62,674 bases of DNA from Chara braunii (Eukaryota > Streptophyta > Charophyceae > Charales > Characeae), in NCBI GenBank assembly GCA_003427395.1, contig BFEA01000374.1, positions 645,816 through 708,489 of the forward strand, in the 5' to 3' direction. Position 1 is the stretch's first letter; each line of letters starts with the position of its first letter. The notes below the pieces were generated by a model. The model had not been told where the DNA came from, searched no databases, and worked only from the letters and a program-made list of their open reading frames with translations. Of this stretch, positions 1 to 11,600 are shown one piece after another. The position numbers were made by a program, and so were the translations under genes.

Positions 1-5
1 TCTCT

Positions 6-62
<57 letters not shown>
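1..62. repeat. (CT)n/(GT)n microsatellite
   Basis: A short CT run passes directly into about 25 GT units. It is a simple dinucleotide repeat. The peptide readable through it is an artefact of the repeat. Confidence 0.97.
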
Positions 63-63
<1 letters not shown>

Positions 64-560
64 CAATTCTCCAGAGTCTGGCCACCCGAAGTGTGCTCAT
101 CAGCCATCACCAGGTAAGACGCCAGTTCCCACCTCTGTCCTTGTCCCCTGATCAGAACAGCATCAGTGCCTATTTCCTCCCTTGGCACAGCTATTGCTGC
201 CACCAAGCAGGAGCAGCTGTCCGTGGCTACTCCTCCTCCCTCCTTCGTCAAAGCAGAAGGGCCCGGCTGTGTGCACGTGCTCTGGCATTGGCAGCCAGTG
301 CCTGCAAATGTGTGTAATCTTGCGGCCTTCCTTTCTTTTCATTCTTTCTAGAGGCCCAGCAGCCTGGCTGGAACTGGGCGCAACACAGCCTGGGAGCTCT
401 CCGAGAAGCTTCCAGACTGGGTACCTAGGCCTCAGCCTCTTCAACTAACTGGGAGGCTGAGCCTACCTGTTAGTTGGAGAGGATGCACCTCAGCAGCCTA
501 CAACTACCTCGCGCCAGCCTCCCCACAGGCCTGCCGGACATTTGCCTGCCCGACCTTCAC
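63..560. other. No gene recognised
   Basis: Unique-looking sequence with no supported coding signal on either strand. A donor-like AGGTAAG lies near 113. Open frames of 60-95 codons overlap one another on both strands and show no family resemblance. Confidence 0.5.
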
Positions 561-937
561 CTAGGGCTGGGTCACATTTTTGCCAGTGCCCTGGCCTGAA
601 GCCTCGCATTCCCACCCCCTTCGGTTCACAGCCCTCCGCAGAACCCTATTCTCTTGCCGTTGCTTTCCTTTCAGAGCTTTCTCGTAGTGGAGGACCACTT
701 GGGGCATGGTGTTGATCAGTTCTTCCCTTGTATACCACCGATCTTCTTCAGGATCCAGATGAACCTTGCCACCCTGAACTGCAGGTGTGGCGTCAGCGGT
801 TTCCTCTGCCCCGTGGCTTCTGCACAGGCATCTCTCTGTCCTCCAAAATTCGATCAATGTCGACTTGACCTCCGCTCATCATTGGCGCCAGCATAGACCT
901 GCAGGAAGGAAACTGATTGTTGTTTGTGTAAGGGAGG
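561..937 (-). pseudogene. Ty3/gypsy integrase-linked chromodomain, 3' end of pol (relic)
   Basis: Reading leftward from about 937, the minus strand encodes a linker and then a chromodomain. The first part (VDIDRILEDRE) lies near 800-900. After a frameshift near 795 it continues as DPEEDRWYTREEL and ends with LHYEKAL near 630. This is the usual end of chromovirus pol: integrase, then a chromodomain that in the family binds modified histone tails and guides integration. Together with the integrase tail at 2185-2675 it forms one broken gene, split by the LTR-like insertion starting at 938. It is decayed, with at least one frameshift. The family is clear; the exact element is not. Confidence 0.8.
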
Positions 938-1190
938 TGCAATGAACCCAGATCGTGAAGACAGTTATCAACAATGCAAGTCCAGATGAATGTCAACAGC
1001 TGATGATTACTAATAATCATGATCGTGTCCAGACAGAATGAGACGAGATAATCATACACAGACAGAGAGAGGAGGGAGATTAGACAAAGGAGAGGAAATA
1101 GATACAATGCCCACTCCTGCTTCGGGCTCCTTCCTCCAACACCACTTCAATAATCGACAGTCTGAACGGGTATCTGAAGTATCCTCAATG

Positions 1191-1202
1191 TGCCACGTGG
1201 CA
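1191..1202. promoter_or_regulatory. Perfect G-box palindrome
   Basis: TGCCACGTGGCA is a perfect 12-bp palindrome with CACGTG at its centre, the classic plant bZIP/bHLH G-box. The same palindrome, extended by one base on each side, sits at the equivalent place in the second LTR copy (about 24602-24615). Conservation in both copies supports a regulatory role in LTR transcription; binding itself is inferred. Confidence 0.6.
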
Positions 1203-1329
1203 CGTCTAATTAGTCCCTCATCAGATTTGGAGCAATGTCAACATGACGACAACCAGGTACGTATTCACGATCTCTCCACAGTCTTGATCTTCCTCTTCCT
1301 CGCAACCAGTAATCTCATGTAGACAGCGT

Positions 1330-1710
1330 GGACAATGCCACGTCATAAACAAGACAGGTGGCAATGCCACATCATCAATGAAGCCCAATAGCAGCGCCAC
1401 GTAGACCAGAAACAGCGCCACATATACCAGGGGCAGCGCCACATATACCAGAGGCAGCGCCACGTCAGCATGCCACGTAGACCAGAGGCAGTGCCACATA
1501 TACTAGAGGCAGTGCCACGTCAGCATGCCACGTAGACCAGAGGCAGCGCCACATATACCAGAGGCAGTGCCACATCAGCATGCCACGTAGACCATAAGCA
1601 GCGCCACATATACCAGAGGCAGCGCCACGTCAGCATGCCACGTAGACCATAGGCAGCGCCACATCAGCATGACATGAAGACTACAGGCAGCGCCACATCA
1701 GCATGTCTGG
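1330..1710. repeat. ACGT-box minisatellite array 1
   Basis: Degenerate tandem units of roughly 55-61 bp built from GCCACGTCAGCAT, GCCACGTAGACCA and GCCACATATACCAGAGGCAGC. GCCACGTCA is intact near 1338, 1459, 1514 and 1624, and CACGTA or CACATC variants fill the spaces. GCCACGTCA is the complement of TGACGTGGC, the hybrid C/G-box recognised by many plant bZIP factors. Confidence 0.85.
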
Positions 1711-1774
1711 CGTACAATGCCAGCGTGCTGTCTCTCCCTCGTGTCGTCGTACGCAGCTCGGATGCACAGCAGCG

Positions 1775-1850
1775 TCTAGCCAGCGTCGCGCTAGCATAAT
1801 GCCAGCGTCAAGTCGAAGTCAAGCCAGCGTTGAACCAGCATAGCAAGACT
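1775..1850. repeat. CCAGCGTC minisatellite (copy 1)
   Basis: Short degenerate units around GCCAGCGTC. They match a cleaner array at 25022-25090 in the second LTR copy, which marks both as the distal part of the same LTR family. Confidence 0.6.
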
Positions 1851-2184
1851 GAATGCTGACCACCTCGGGGTCAAACTTTAAGTAGTGTTTGATGAGGCTC
1901 TCTGGCCTCGAGTCTCCTCCCCTCGGTCGTCCAGATTGAGTCACAGTCGAAGGCCTGGATTGTACAGTTGCAGAATTCCCCCATGGACTTGATGCTGTCT
2001 GGGTACCTGCATACAAGCGTGCGTGCTTGACCGGTGGCCTGGACTGGGTACCTTTGGACTTTGACTGTTGGGGTCGCGACAGTTGACAAAAGCCAATTGT
2101 GGCATGCCCAGGCTCTGAATCCCTGTGTGGGGTCCCTCACCTCGTTTTTGGCCTGGCTGAGGGCGGCCAGGTCGGCCCTCAGAT

Positions 2185-2675
2185 TTCTACGAGACATATG
2201 GCATGGGTTATTGCAAAGGGGTTTGGATGCATAAAACACAGGGTAAGTGCAGACATGTGGTGGAACATTGATTACATGAAAGGCCCATCAGGATCATGCC
2301 CTACAATGTCTAAGGCAGGCCAAGGACCGAAGTACTGTGGAACAAGGTTACATGATACGTTCTGCTCTGGCATGAACTCTGATGATTGGACCCAGCCTTT
2401 ATGACCTACCGAAATGTGGACACCCGTCTGTGCTGATTTTCTGATTGTGTCATCACCCGTTGTGCTTTCTGTAGTTGTTCTACAGTGTGTCGTATCATCT
2501 TTTCGTGCTCCAGTTCGTATTCTACAGTTCTTAGGGCCAACTGTGGTTTTGGACCAGGAAAATAGGCACATACTATCTTTGCCCACTGTTCTCGCCCTCT
2601 TTTATTCCTTCGTCCTGTCTGACTTATAGCCGACGATGTGCCCTTGTCATCACACTCCCTTTTAGGATCAGACAC
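2185..2675 (-). pseudogene. Ty3/gypsy integrase C-terminal region (relic)
   Basis: In order along the minus strand, three short frames carry the integrase tail. First comes the helical stretch ending QSENQHRR (about 2420-2560). Next is VGHKGWVQSSEF followed by NLVPQYFGPWPALDIVG (about 2275-2360). Last is PPHVCTYPVFYASK (about 2215-2265). These correspond to the family motifs VGDxVWV, RKLxPxxxGPW and TYPVFHASKL. At least two frameshifts separate them. The chromodomain that should follow is at 561-937, beyond the LTR-like insertion. No catalytic core is present. Confidence 0.8.
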
Positions 2676-2735
2676 AATGGATATACTTTATAACCTCCTT
2701 TAGCATCTGCTCCTCATTCCATTCGCAATGAGGCG

Positions 2736-2906
2736 CTACCTGCCCAAACTTGTCAAGAAGTCAAAAACCTGATAGCCCTTGAAGAAGTCGATCTCAACCT
2801 TGGGTAGGTTGTCTCGCTCCCAATCTCGCAGACCCAGCAAAGAGGCGAGCTCCTCGACCCCAATCTTCCCTTGAGAGCCTTCCATCTCAAGCTCCCTCGA
2901 CCCCAT
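2736..2906 (-). pseudogene. Short ORF, possibly a gag-derived fragment
   Basis: A 56-codon frame on the minus strand starts MGSRELEMEG and contains WERDNLPKVEIDFFKGYQ before a stop. Acidic, leucine-rich text with a segment of this type occurs in gag proteins of the elements seen here, and the frame lies upstream of a minus-strand integrase relic. The resemblance is weak. It could be a chance ORF. Confidence 0.2.
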
Positions 2907-2939
2907 CACCTGTTGAACAACAACGAGCGGTGTTAGGGT

Positions 2940-4961
2940 CGAGACTTGACAGAAGTTACGTATCTAAGTCAAAAATAAAATATATCCCGCTAAAAAATTA
3001 TCCCGGCACTTATCACATGAGCGCGCATGAAAGCTTATTCAGGATAACTGCGATACCGAAGAGAGTCTTTAAATAAATATCCACCTAGAATAAAACATAA
3101 ATATTCACAAATAAGTCCCTTAAATCTTAACTCAGGCATTAACCAAATATCACTTCTGCTATCAAGGAAGGATACAATATACACATGCCATATAGGTGAA
3201 TACTCCAAACATGAATCCAATATACAGTACAACCCATGATAAATAACATATATTCATAACAATAATGCACAGTCTGATAAACACAAATTATTTGTTAGGG
3301 TTGTAGTTGAAGAACACATATGCTTCAAAAAAATGCTTAAAAAATAGCCAACATGAAGCCAACTCAACTGCCAGTCATATAACAAAATAAACCTCAAGTA
3401 ATGTATTTCAGATTCCATAAGGCATAAACATAACTTGCAATAACTAAATAACATGATACAATTGTTACCCCTTCAACTCTTAAGCGAAGGCACTTATACA
3501 GAGGGGCGGTGTAATCCTCATGAGACAATATCTTGACTCCTGAGCCCCGCTCTAAAGATGAAGCCTCACCGCAACCCTCTATGATTTCGGTGTTTGCACC
3601 TCACCGACCCTATCATGGTCAGATGGACAACCCTATTCATATCTATCAAGGCAACGAACAATGAATCCTCGCCCTTATAAATATGGTGGCCCTGCTTAAT
3701 GCGAGACAAGCTTGGGTCGCTACTCCAGAACCGCTCTCACTAAGTAGTAGTTGTTCCACTTGGCCATTATAGTTTCGGCAAGGTAACAAGCCCCTTCCTC
3801 CTTTCTCAACAGATAATGTAGTTACTCTCCTATTATAGGAAAGGTAACAACACCCCACTAATGGGTCAGAAACATAATTTCGGCGTGGGTCTCACTACCA
3901 TCCTTCAGACTGATAACTACTTCCTTAAGCCTCAACGAGGGAGTAACAATTCCAGAATGCACTTCCACTCAGGACAAATTATACACGCTGACTTACTCCC
4001 TTGAGGAAGAACCACCTTCCCCAGAAATGAGTCACCCCATTCACCTCTGGTCCCATGCCAGATGTGGATTTCATGCAAAGTCTATGTCCTCTCTGAAAAA
4101 CAATCCACACATACGTCGTCAATCAGACATCAAACAAAATACAGAAAAACACATATATGGCAACAACCAAATAAAAATTGTCATAAAAACAAATATATAC
4201 ATATATATTACACATACTTAAAACATAAGTCTCTCTTCATGTTAGTCAAACCGCTAGCTAAGTAACCACTACTTCTCAAACCTTATCGGTAGTTATATCT
4301 ATATAGTCCCCTAGGTAACTCAACTTATCGCCAACTGATACCATCGAAGGATCTAGGCACATAGTACCTATCCTACCATAACTCAATCTTGGCTCAGGGA
4401 AGATTTTTGCAATTTAAAACCCCTCATTTCGCACTTATCAGCCACTCCCTCATCCATGTTGCTCACGTATCAGAAGCCTCCTCTAAAGCGACGCTCTATT
4501 GACCAGGGGGAAACGCCACAGTTCAGCGTCTTTACCTCCCAGAATAGTTTTAGCACAACACTTATGTAACGAGTCAACTAGCCTTGGACTCCAACAATGG
4601 GCACACCCAACAATGTTAATGCCACCGCACTCAACCAAAGTCGTATCGGACATGCAACGCATTGCCCTGACCCGTCAATCATCAAGGTCGGAAAGCGTCT
4701 CAATTCCAACTACCAGCGTACTAGTCAGAGTACAAGAGCACATAATCAAAGCGCTTATCGCTCTCGAGTCACCCTTACTGCATCAGTCAAAACCAACTCA
4801 CACAATTACCCCTCATTCACTCTCCATCCAGTACCATCAAAGATTAACCATAAAAGCCCAGAGAAATTTCTCATTTTGCCTATTTCTCATATTCCCATAC
4901 CCGGATGTCGTTCCACCAGGGACAACGGCAGGCAACCGTTATCCCCAGCAACGACGCCACC
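2940..4961. other. AT-rich non-coding stretch, no gene recognised
   Basis: About 2 kb without a supported coding region, LTR boundary or tRNA. Short ORFs between 4499 and 5280 overlap one another in several frames and the latter half runs into repeat copy A, so I treat them as chance. The left edge of copy A at 4962 interrupts this sequence. Confidence 0.5.
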
Positions 4962-5560
4962 TGTCGAGCGCATCGGTCCGGCACCACACGAAACGGGGCG
5001 GGACCCTCCCGACCGCGTCACGCAGGAGTTGGTCTGATCCTCGTCGCGAATACACATGGAGTTTCCGCAAGCCGCTCCGGCCGAGCGCGCCAGCCATACC
5101 TCTCGCGAGCCCCCACGACAGGATAGGACCTACGCGAGGCACGACTTACCTTCACCTTACGGGAGTTGTCACCTCCCTTCGGTGGGCGTATCCCCGCCGA
5201 GCTACCGGTCCATAGTGCGAAAGCTAATCAGCTGCAATCGCAGAGGTGGACCAGCCGAAGGCGTTTCTAGTTCGTTGTAGCATAGGAGGCACGCGCGGTT
5301 TTACGCCTCTATCGGACCCGCACGCGAACCGGCGTCTTGGGGGGCTGAAGTCCCAAGCGCGACCCGTCGCCGGTCGACTAGGACGCATCCCAAACACCAC
5401 ACGTACACCACTCTAATAACATAAAAATTAAAACACGCACGCACACGCACGTATACAGGACGACACAGAACAAACAACATGACAACACTCCTAGTCCCTT
5501 TGTAGCCATCCCATAACTCTCCGATGCGGAAATCAGATAGGCGTCGCGCGTGAGACTTAG

Positions 5561-5567
5561 TATAAAA
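5561..5567 (+). promoter_or_regulatory. TATA-like box in repeat copy A
   Basis: The stretch CTTAGTATAAAACCGCGCGG surrounds TATAAAA. It is kept in copy B (complement at 20587-20593) and copy C (55306-55312), inside an otherwise GC-rich block. It points in the same direction as the hairpins and the downstream donor-like site. Promoter function is inferred. Confidence 0.45.
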
Positions 5568-6374
5568 CCGCGCGGACGCAGGGCTAACTCATATCGACTC
5601 GCAATGCAAGCATACACAAGCAGTTGCAATGATGGCGTACTATGTAGTACCCATACTCATGCGGTCCTCGTTAATCTCGAGGGTCGCATTCGACACTCGA
5701 GTGTCGGTTGACATGCGCCTTGAAAGATTGATCTCTCGGCGCTGGACAACCGCCAAGTGCAATTGAAAAACCACACCCTCTTCTGCACCCTGCGGAGAGT
5801 GGGTGGTACACAGGTTCATACCTGTGGTGACAATCGTCTCTTATTGCCCTGAAGATCAGCTCTATCATCCAGGGCCTCAAGAGAAGTCAAGGGGTTTGAC
5901 TTTGACGGCTGCCACAGACTACAACGTCCAACTATAAAAATTAATAAGCAAAATCAATCAGTAAATAAATAGACATCCAACACTCATATATCAGAGCAGG
6001 ACTCGAGATAAAATAAAAGAAGTGGGAAACATAAACCCATCAGGTATGCAAATCGTGCGTCACATGGTTGTCATTCTCACTGTCCCCAAGGTACGACTCA
6101 TATATCAAGCTTTAAATACTAACCTGTATAAGACACAGACACAGACGAACGCCACATTGCCATACACCAATGTGGTCAACTTTACTGTTCTTTGTAACTC
6201 ACACCATGCCTCACATACCCAAGCCCCATCCATTGTCCAACTTTTCAAAAAATCTCATAAATTCTTTATAATGGCCATTAAAAAAAGTTTGGTTAAAACC
6301 CTCGAAGAAACATATTAAATCTCAGGGCTAAGGCATCAAGTTGAGGTACAGGTATAAGCAAAGTTGTGTCGTGA

Positions 6375-6443
6375 GCCGACAAGTCGGCGATCAACCAACC
6401 GACCTGTTATCAGTCATAACAAAAGATGATCCTCGTAGGATCA
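6375..6443 (+). repeat. Twin/triple hairpin block (copy A)
   Basis: GCCGAC-AA-GTCGGC (6375-6388) is followed by a degraded TGTTAT/ATAACA hairpin (6405-6421) and by TGATCCT-CGT-AGGATCA (6427-6443, 7-bp perfect stem). The last two recur in copies B (19681-19720), C (56657-56696) and the fragment at 54525-54565. Loops vary while the stems are kept. Confidence 0.75.
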
Positions 6444-6699
6444 AGCTGAAACTAGTCCAAATCCTAGACCGAATGTCCAAAGAAGGTGTGTATCGTAAGA
6501 CATGTCAATGCCCAAGCTAAATCGTCGGTGTATGGAGAATAAATCCCCATGATACATTCTCATTAAAGACTCTCCTGATAACTAAGCCTAAGTCTATCTC
6601 TAAGTCAGTACCCAAAGAAAGGTAGACCTATGACAAAATCTCCCCCATACAGAGTGGATTACCAGAATCGTCACCTGTCGAAATATAATTTATCTCCTT

Positions 6700-7015
6700 T
6701 AAACTAAGAAAATTTCGGTAGCGCTTCCCGTAGGAAAAATGCCTTTCCAAAATTTATAATAACTCAAATATAAAAACATAAATAATCTTAAAACTTTCCA
6801 AAGTCAAATTTTGTCTAACTCCCTGGATTAGTAAAAAATTGGGCATCACTATCTTTAGAAAAGGAGACTTTCCAAATTTTTACTAAGCCATATATGAAGA
6901 TTAGACAAGTTGAACTTTGAAAAGTCAAATTTTGACTAACTCCTTGGATTTGCAGAAATTTCGGCAGCGCTTCCCGTAGAGAAAGTAGCTTACCAAAATT
7001 TATACAAAGCCAAGT
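6700..7015 (+). repeat. Hairpin family 2 (AAATTT stems), copy A
   Basis: Three units about 120 bp apart. The stems are long and AT-rich: TTAGTAAAAAATT at 6828-6840 pairs with 6874-6886 (12 of 13), and 6949-6961 pairs imperfectly with 6996-7008. Two loop types alternate, one around CGGTAGCGCTTCCCGTAG and the other around GGGCATCACT...GGAGAC. Copies B and C show the same alternation. Confidence 0.75.
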
Positions 7016-7205
7016 ATAACAAATGATCCCAGAAAATGTGAGAATTGATCTAAGTAAAAAAAAAAAAAACTTAGCTTAGAAAATGCAGGAATTGAAACTA
7101 ACTCCTATAGCTCTAGCACGTGGCGAGCAGCTAAAACTACTACCTATCAAACTGAAACTGAAACTAAGTAGTAATCTCACTCAGCCACATGAAGGTCAAA
7201 CCACA

Positions 7206-7214
7206 AAGGTAAGT
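7206..7214 (+). promoter_or_regulatory. Conserved 5' splice-donor-like site (copy A)
   Basis: AAGGTAAGT, an ideal U1-complementary donor, sits in the context CACAAAGGTAAGTACTCTC. The same context is present in copy C (57698-57706) and on the minus strand of copy B (18669-18677). Confidence 0.4.
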
Positions 7215-7306
7215 ACTCTCACCATCCCAAAATCAACCTTATCAAACAATAGTTCATGATCTTTCAATGATTTATCTCCTTTATACCCAACTTACATAAG
7301 GCATAA

Positions 7307-7980
7307 AGCTAGACCACCCAATCTTATGGGAACCTATCTAGCTCAGCCATAGAATATAAAAAAACACAGGGCACTACAACTTTTCTCTTCTTTGGGCACA
7401 TGACTAGGTTAACCAGCCTGGTCGCCCTGAATCATTTAAGTATCCAAGTTATATATAACTGTATGCACTTTGTTTTTTAAGCTAACATATAACTAAACCG
7501 GTCATCTTAGATCAAGGTTCAGACTGTCCCTTCTTACCACAATTTTATTCTTAATTCACACTCTCTTCAGTTTGTGATATGCTATAGTCAGACCATCCAA
7601 TCTTATGAAAAAATGTTTGACTAGCCTGTTCATGAGTAAGTAGTATAAGATATAAACAAATTTAACCTTTTGGTTCCAGCATGTGTGCGGCTCCAGACCA
7701 GACCACTCAATCTTATGAGGACATGTCCAGTCCTTTACTTGAATTCCCCTCGAAATAAACAAGAAGAAACTAATAAACATCAGGAAACCCAAATAAAACA
7801 AGGCAACCAAGCCATCCAATCTTATGGAAAAATGCTTGGTCCCTGAAAGTCAAACACAGGTAGCCCTCGCAAGTAAGAGCAACCAGACCACCCAAACTTA
7901 TGGGAACCTGTCTGGTCCTCCAAGCAATCAAAAATAAACATAGCACTCGGCCCTCCAATCTTATGGAGACTTGCCCAGCC
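7307..7980 (+). repeat. Hairpin family 1 (CCACCCAA-CTTATGG loop), copy A
   Basis: Six units, five with usable stems. They are 7307-7343 (AGCTAGAC/ATCTAGCT), 7585-7623 (TAGTCAGAC/GTTTGACTA, one G-T pair), 7698-7730 (weak), 7806-7840 (ACCAAGC/GCTTGGT, perfect), 7882-7916 (ACCAGAC/GTCTGGT, perfect), and a last unit near 7951-7980 with inner CTCC/GGAG. The loop is nearly constant, whereas the stem sequence differs from unit to unit and remains complementary. Confidence 0.85.
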
Positions 7981-8605
7981 TTTGATTGAACCAGTCAAAC
8001 AAGCGATACTGCCCTCCTCCCATCCTTCTCCCAGATGCAATCCCACAATCTGCTTTTAGTCAGACAACAAAACTGAAACTGACATTACACATGCATTCCT
8101 CTACTTATGACTGAATCATGTCCCGAAAGTCAAACTGAAAGTCAAAGTAGTGGTACACACAATATATTCAGTCAAAACGTAACAAGGAATACGAATAGGG
8201 GTTATAACTGGGTTTATAGAAGGAAAGCAATGGTTACCTTTCTGTGCCCTGCCTCCAGAACTCCTCGCGAGTTCCGGCAGAGCTCCCGCAGTCGGTGGGC
8301 TGACTCCCCACAGAGTCTTACTGCGGTCCTACGGGTTGCAATCCCGCCTGCCGCCTTCCTCTCGTAACCAGGATCAGACTTAAAGTCAGAAGGACAGAAG
8401 GAGGGGTTTCAGACTCTCGAGATACAGGAGGGGGACAAACTCAACTCCCAGGAGAGGGCCTTGCAATCTTCAATCGCTTGAGGGCCCCGCAATGATGGCC
8501 AGATTGCGCAACAACTTGGTCAATTGAAGTTAAAACACCAACTGCTGACTCCCTGGCGACTCTCCGAATGGCTGCAATACCCCCTCTTTGCAATGTATAA
8601 TCACT

Positions 8606-11600
8606 CCTTTAAGAACCACGGTGCCCCCTCTCAGTCCAAACACAGTCTAAGGATAATGCCATCACTCAAATAGAATGCTGCTCCTGGCGTTCAGAACCAG
8701 CCCCAGCGGCAACTCCCTTGCAGAGCCTAAATCCTCCCTCAGCTCCCAACACCGTTCTCCCATTGACCAAACTTCCGCTCCCCAGTCCGCAAAGTTTGTG
8801 CTTAAGAGCTACCTTCCCCCGTGTTCTTATTCGAGATGCAAATGGGAATGAAAACAGTAAAGCTTAGCAGTGCTCAGCAAGGGCGGCCGGACTGTCCCCA
8901 ACTTTCGTCCTTGTCCCACCGCTTCTTCTATTGGTGCACCCGGTCAATGGACTGGGCCAGGCTTATGCAGCTCCGGAACAAGCAACTATGGATACAAAAA
9001 CGACGGCTACTCGGAACAACCCACTTCTGGTGAGGCGAGAAAGAAGCTTGTGATAACCGCAATATGGCAGTTATAAGCACAAGGGGGAGCCCCTACTACT
9101 TCAGCCACAACTGCAGTGAACCGCAATTGAACCATTAAACAGTACTTGGAACACGGCAACCCCAGTTTTGTGGATCATAAAAAAAAGTAGCTCGCTGGCA
9201 ACTACTGGCTTGTGAGCCTCGCTTCACTACTACGCCAACTATGCAAGGCGGGGATGGTTTTGCCTACGAAATCGGATCAGGTACATACACTGTTTATGAA
9301 TCCCCTTCCCCGATACGCGGTCTTAGGTACGTCGCACAACCTCCCGCTCCCTTTCGTTGCTTTCCTTTTCCTCTCTACTGCAGCGCCCTGTATACGGATT
9401 TACCTGGCTATCTGCTCGGCCAGGTTCAGTCAAAGCGATGCGAGCTAAACCAAGGAAAGGACTCGGACCACTACGAGTCGCAAACACCGACGACCACCAC
9501 TGCGGCCTACAGATCCAACATACAAAACCTAGCGCGGCAGGGATCCTTAGCACCCAGAATGCGATTGCATGTAAATCAGTCTCTCTCTTTGCCCCGCTCA
9601 CCTTCGCTGGCATATAGCACAACTCCCAACAGACAGGTAAGTTAGATCTCTCCCCCGCAACTTCTGCCAATCGGTCAGCAGAATCCGCCCGTTTTTCTTC
9701 TCCGATTTGAGCTCCCCATCGAGTGCGCACCACCGAAAGCCCCCAGATTATCCCTTCTCTCGCAAAAACACTTGTTAAGAACCGTCTTCCCTCTTCGGCA
9801 TGGTCGAGTTCCCCGTCTTCCTTTGCGCGGCCTCCAACACCTATACTAACCAAACCACTAACTTATGGCTGATATTGACAACGCTATTGCGTCCGCGATG
9901 GTTGAAAACCCCCATTTCACATCATCACCCGCCTGATTCCGTTCGGAAATGCATGAGATATGTGTTTCCTTCCCTCCTTCTTTACTCCCCGCCATCTCTC
10001 GCGCTGTCTATTTCTCTCCTACTACCTTTCCTAGTCATCTACACACCAAGTTAACACCATTAATCGATTCGTAACGTCCGATAACCCCCACTTAGGATCC
10101 TACCTCGCCCGATTCTATAAGGAATCGGGGAAGATATCGAACTTCCATTCTCCCACCAAATCTACTTTCCCAACATCATCACGCATGTGTTTTCTATCCT
10201 ATCTTTCTTTCAACTAACTTTCCTTCCTTTCTGACCTCATCATCGGACTCGCCCGGGGCCAAAACCTTGGGATTGCCTCTTACCTCTCTCGATTCGACTA
10301 AGGATCGAGAGAGCTAGGCCATTCCTGCTGCACCCCACTCATCCTTCTACCATCCCCTTCTTTGCACGTATCCGGCGCAAAACCGCGCCAGGTTCATTTC
10401 TTCTTGTTTTTTACCTTTCTTCTCCTTCTTCATCCTCGTCTGCGCCAGCCCCTGCCCAAGGCGCCTTGGTCCCTTAACGCCCAACAGTCGGATGCTCCGC
10501 AGCGGCCTGTGTTCGACAATCTTCCCGTACCTCAGTGGAGACTTCAGATAAAACCCGCTACTTAGACTTGTCGATTAGTCTTTCGTTCCTATACCCGGGC
10601 CCGACGTTGTTGAGGTTGTTGCCACAACCTCCCCTGCTCGGCTTAGCCTATGTGGAGCCCACTGCCACCTCGGTCCCCCAACGGCCAAGCTCCCACTCAA
10701 ACAGTTGTCAGCAAAACTAACGGTGCGGCCCGCTGCAAGACCGAAGCATGGACCTTGGTGGACTGGGCCCCGTACGCCCCTCAACGGTAGTAGCAAATAT
10801 TCAAATGAAAACTTTGAGGACCGAAGTGGAGAGGGGTCCCGCATGAATCAGCTGGCCACTTGAGGCTTCCGCGTGGTGCCTCATGTGCCTATTAGGCTAT
10901 CGACACTTTCCAAGTGGGAAGTGAGAGAAGTCACGACCACAGACCCCACTACTCTCACGCCCGTCGACCCTTTTCCCCTGTCCGACGACCGACTTGCGTG
11001 GTAATGTCGCTGCGAGCCACTGCTCCGGTGCCCCTGACCCACCGTGCCCAGAGCCCAGTGCGGATGTACCAACTAATCAGGCTGGCAGGCGCTAGCCCCA
11101 CAGGCTTCTTCACACCCAAACCTCTCACTGCACTTCACAAGTGGCGGACGGTATGCACACAACAGGCCCCGCTGCTTAGCCTTTCTTCCGCCCCGTGGGC
11201 TAACCACCCACCAACCATAAAGCACACAAATCCGTTCACTTTGTGGTTCAAAACGGGCAAGATAAAGGAATTTTGCCAACTTTCCCGACACGCATGAGAC
11301 CCATATGACCCCGCCGAAAGAGGCGCATGGTTAGGGTCGTCGTCTGTCGTGACGACTACCAGTGCCCGGTTATGTAGCAATTGAGCCAGGCCCGTCGATC
11401 CCGACGTCGGTCTCGAAACCGATTGCCGAGCCAAAACAGTAAAAATAAAAGTAGGAAAAATAAATCGAACGCTAGGGAACACCAAAAATACAAGGGGGCG
11501 AGGGGCCGCACGTCTCGCTGGCCTGTAGAAGGGGCCGTACGTCTCGCTGGCCTGCGGTGCCGACACCCCTAGGTCGCGCATGGTTGCGCCTCACCGTCGA

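Larger units (their letters stand above)
938..1860 (-). mobile_element. LTR-like insertion carrying ACGT-box arrays (copy 1)
   Basis: The left edge, TGCAATGAACCCAG, matches the LTR edge at 24323 (TGTAATGAACCCAG). Both copies then contain in the same order: a G-box palindrome (1191-1202), the phrase GTAGACAGCGTGG, an array of GCCACGTCA/GCCACATCA units, and a second minisatellite based on CCAGCGTC. The insertion interrupts the minus-strand integrase/chromodomain relic. I assign the minus orientation by analogy with the second copy, which is followed by a primer-binding site on the minus strand. No PBS or gag is seen here, so this could be a solo LTR. The right boundary is uncertain and could lie as far as about 2170. 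Confidence 0.65.
4962..8605 (+). mobile_element. About 4-kb structured non-coding repeat, copy A
   Basis: Starts TGTCGAGCGCATCGGTCC, the same edge as copies B (21206, minus strand) and C (54659). In order it holds a GC-rich block with a TATA-like box (4962-5660), twin hairpins (6375-6443), a hairpin family around CGGTAGCGCTTCCCGTAG (6700-7015), a donor-like AGGTAAGT (7207), a second hairpin family around CCACCCAAACTTATGG (7307-7980), and a GC-rich tail (8240-8605) matching 58780-59125. It departs from B and C between about 5660 and 6040. No long ORF. The TG start suggests an LTR, but no adjacent PBS, CA end or TSD was found, so the class is unknown. Confidence 0.85.

Noticed and set aside
4499-5280. 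238-codon plus-strand ORF and overlapping frames
   Set aside because: It runs across the edge of repeat copy A, overlaps three other open frames and is not kept in copies B or C.
7307-7980. CRISPR-like array (CCACCCAAACTTATGG repeats with spacers)
   Set aside because: Spacing is irregular (70-280 bp), repeats are imperfect, there are no cas genes, and the context is a eukaryotic transposon landscape.
9323-9853. 176-codon minus-strand ORF
   Set aside because: No domain, overlaps plus-strand frames of similar length, and lies in a region with spaced hairpins; probably chance.
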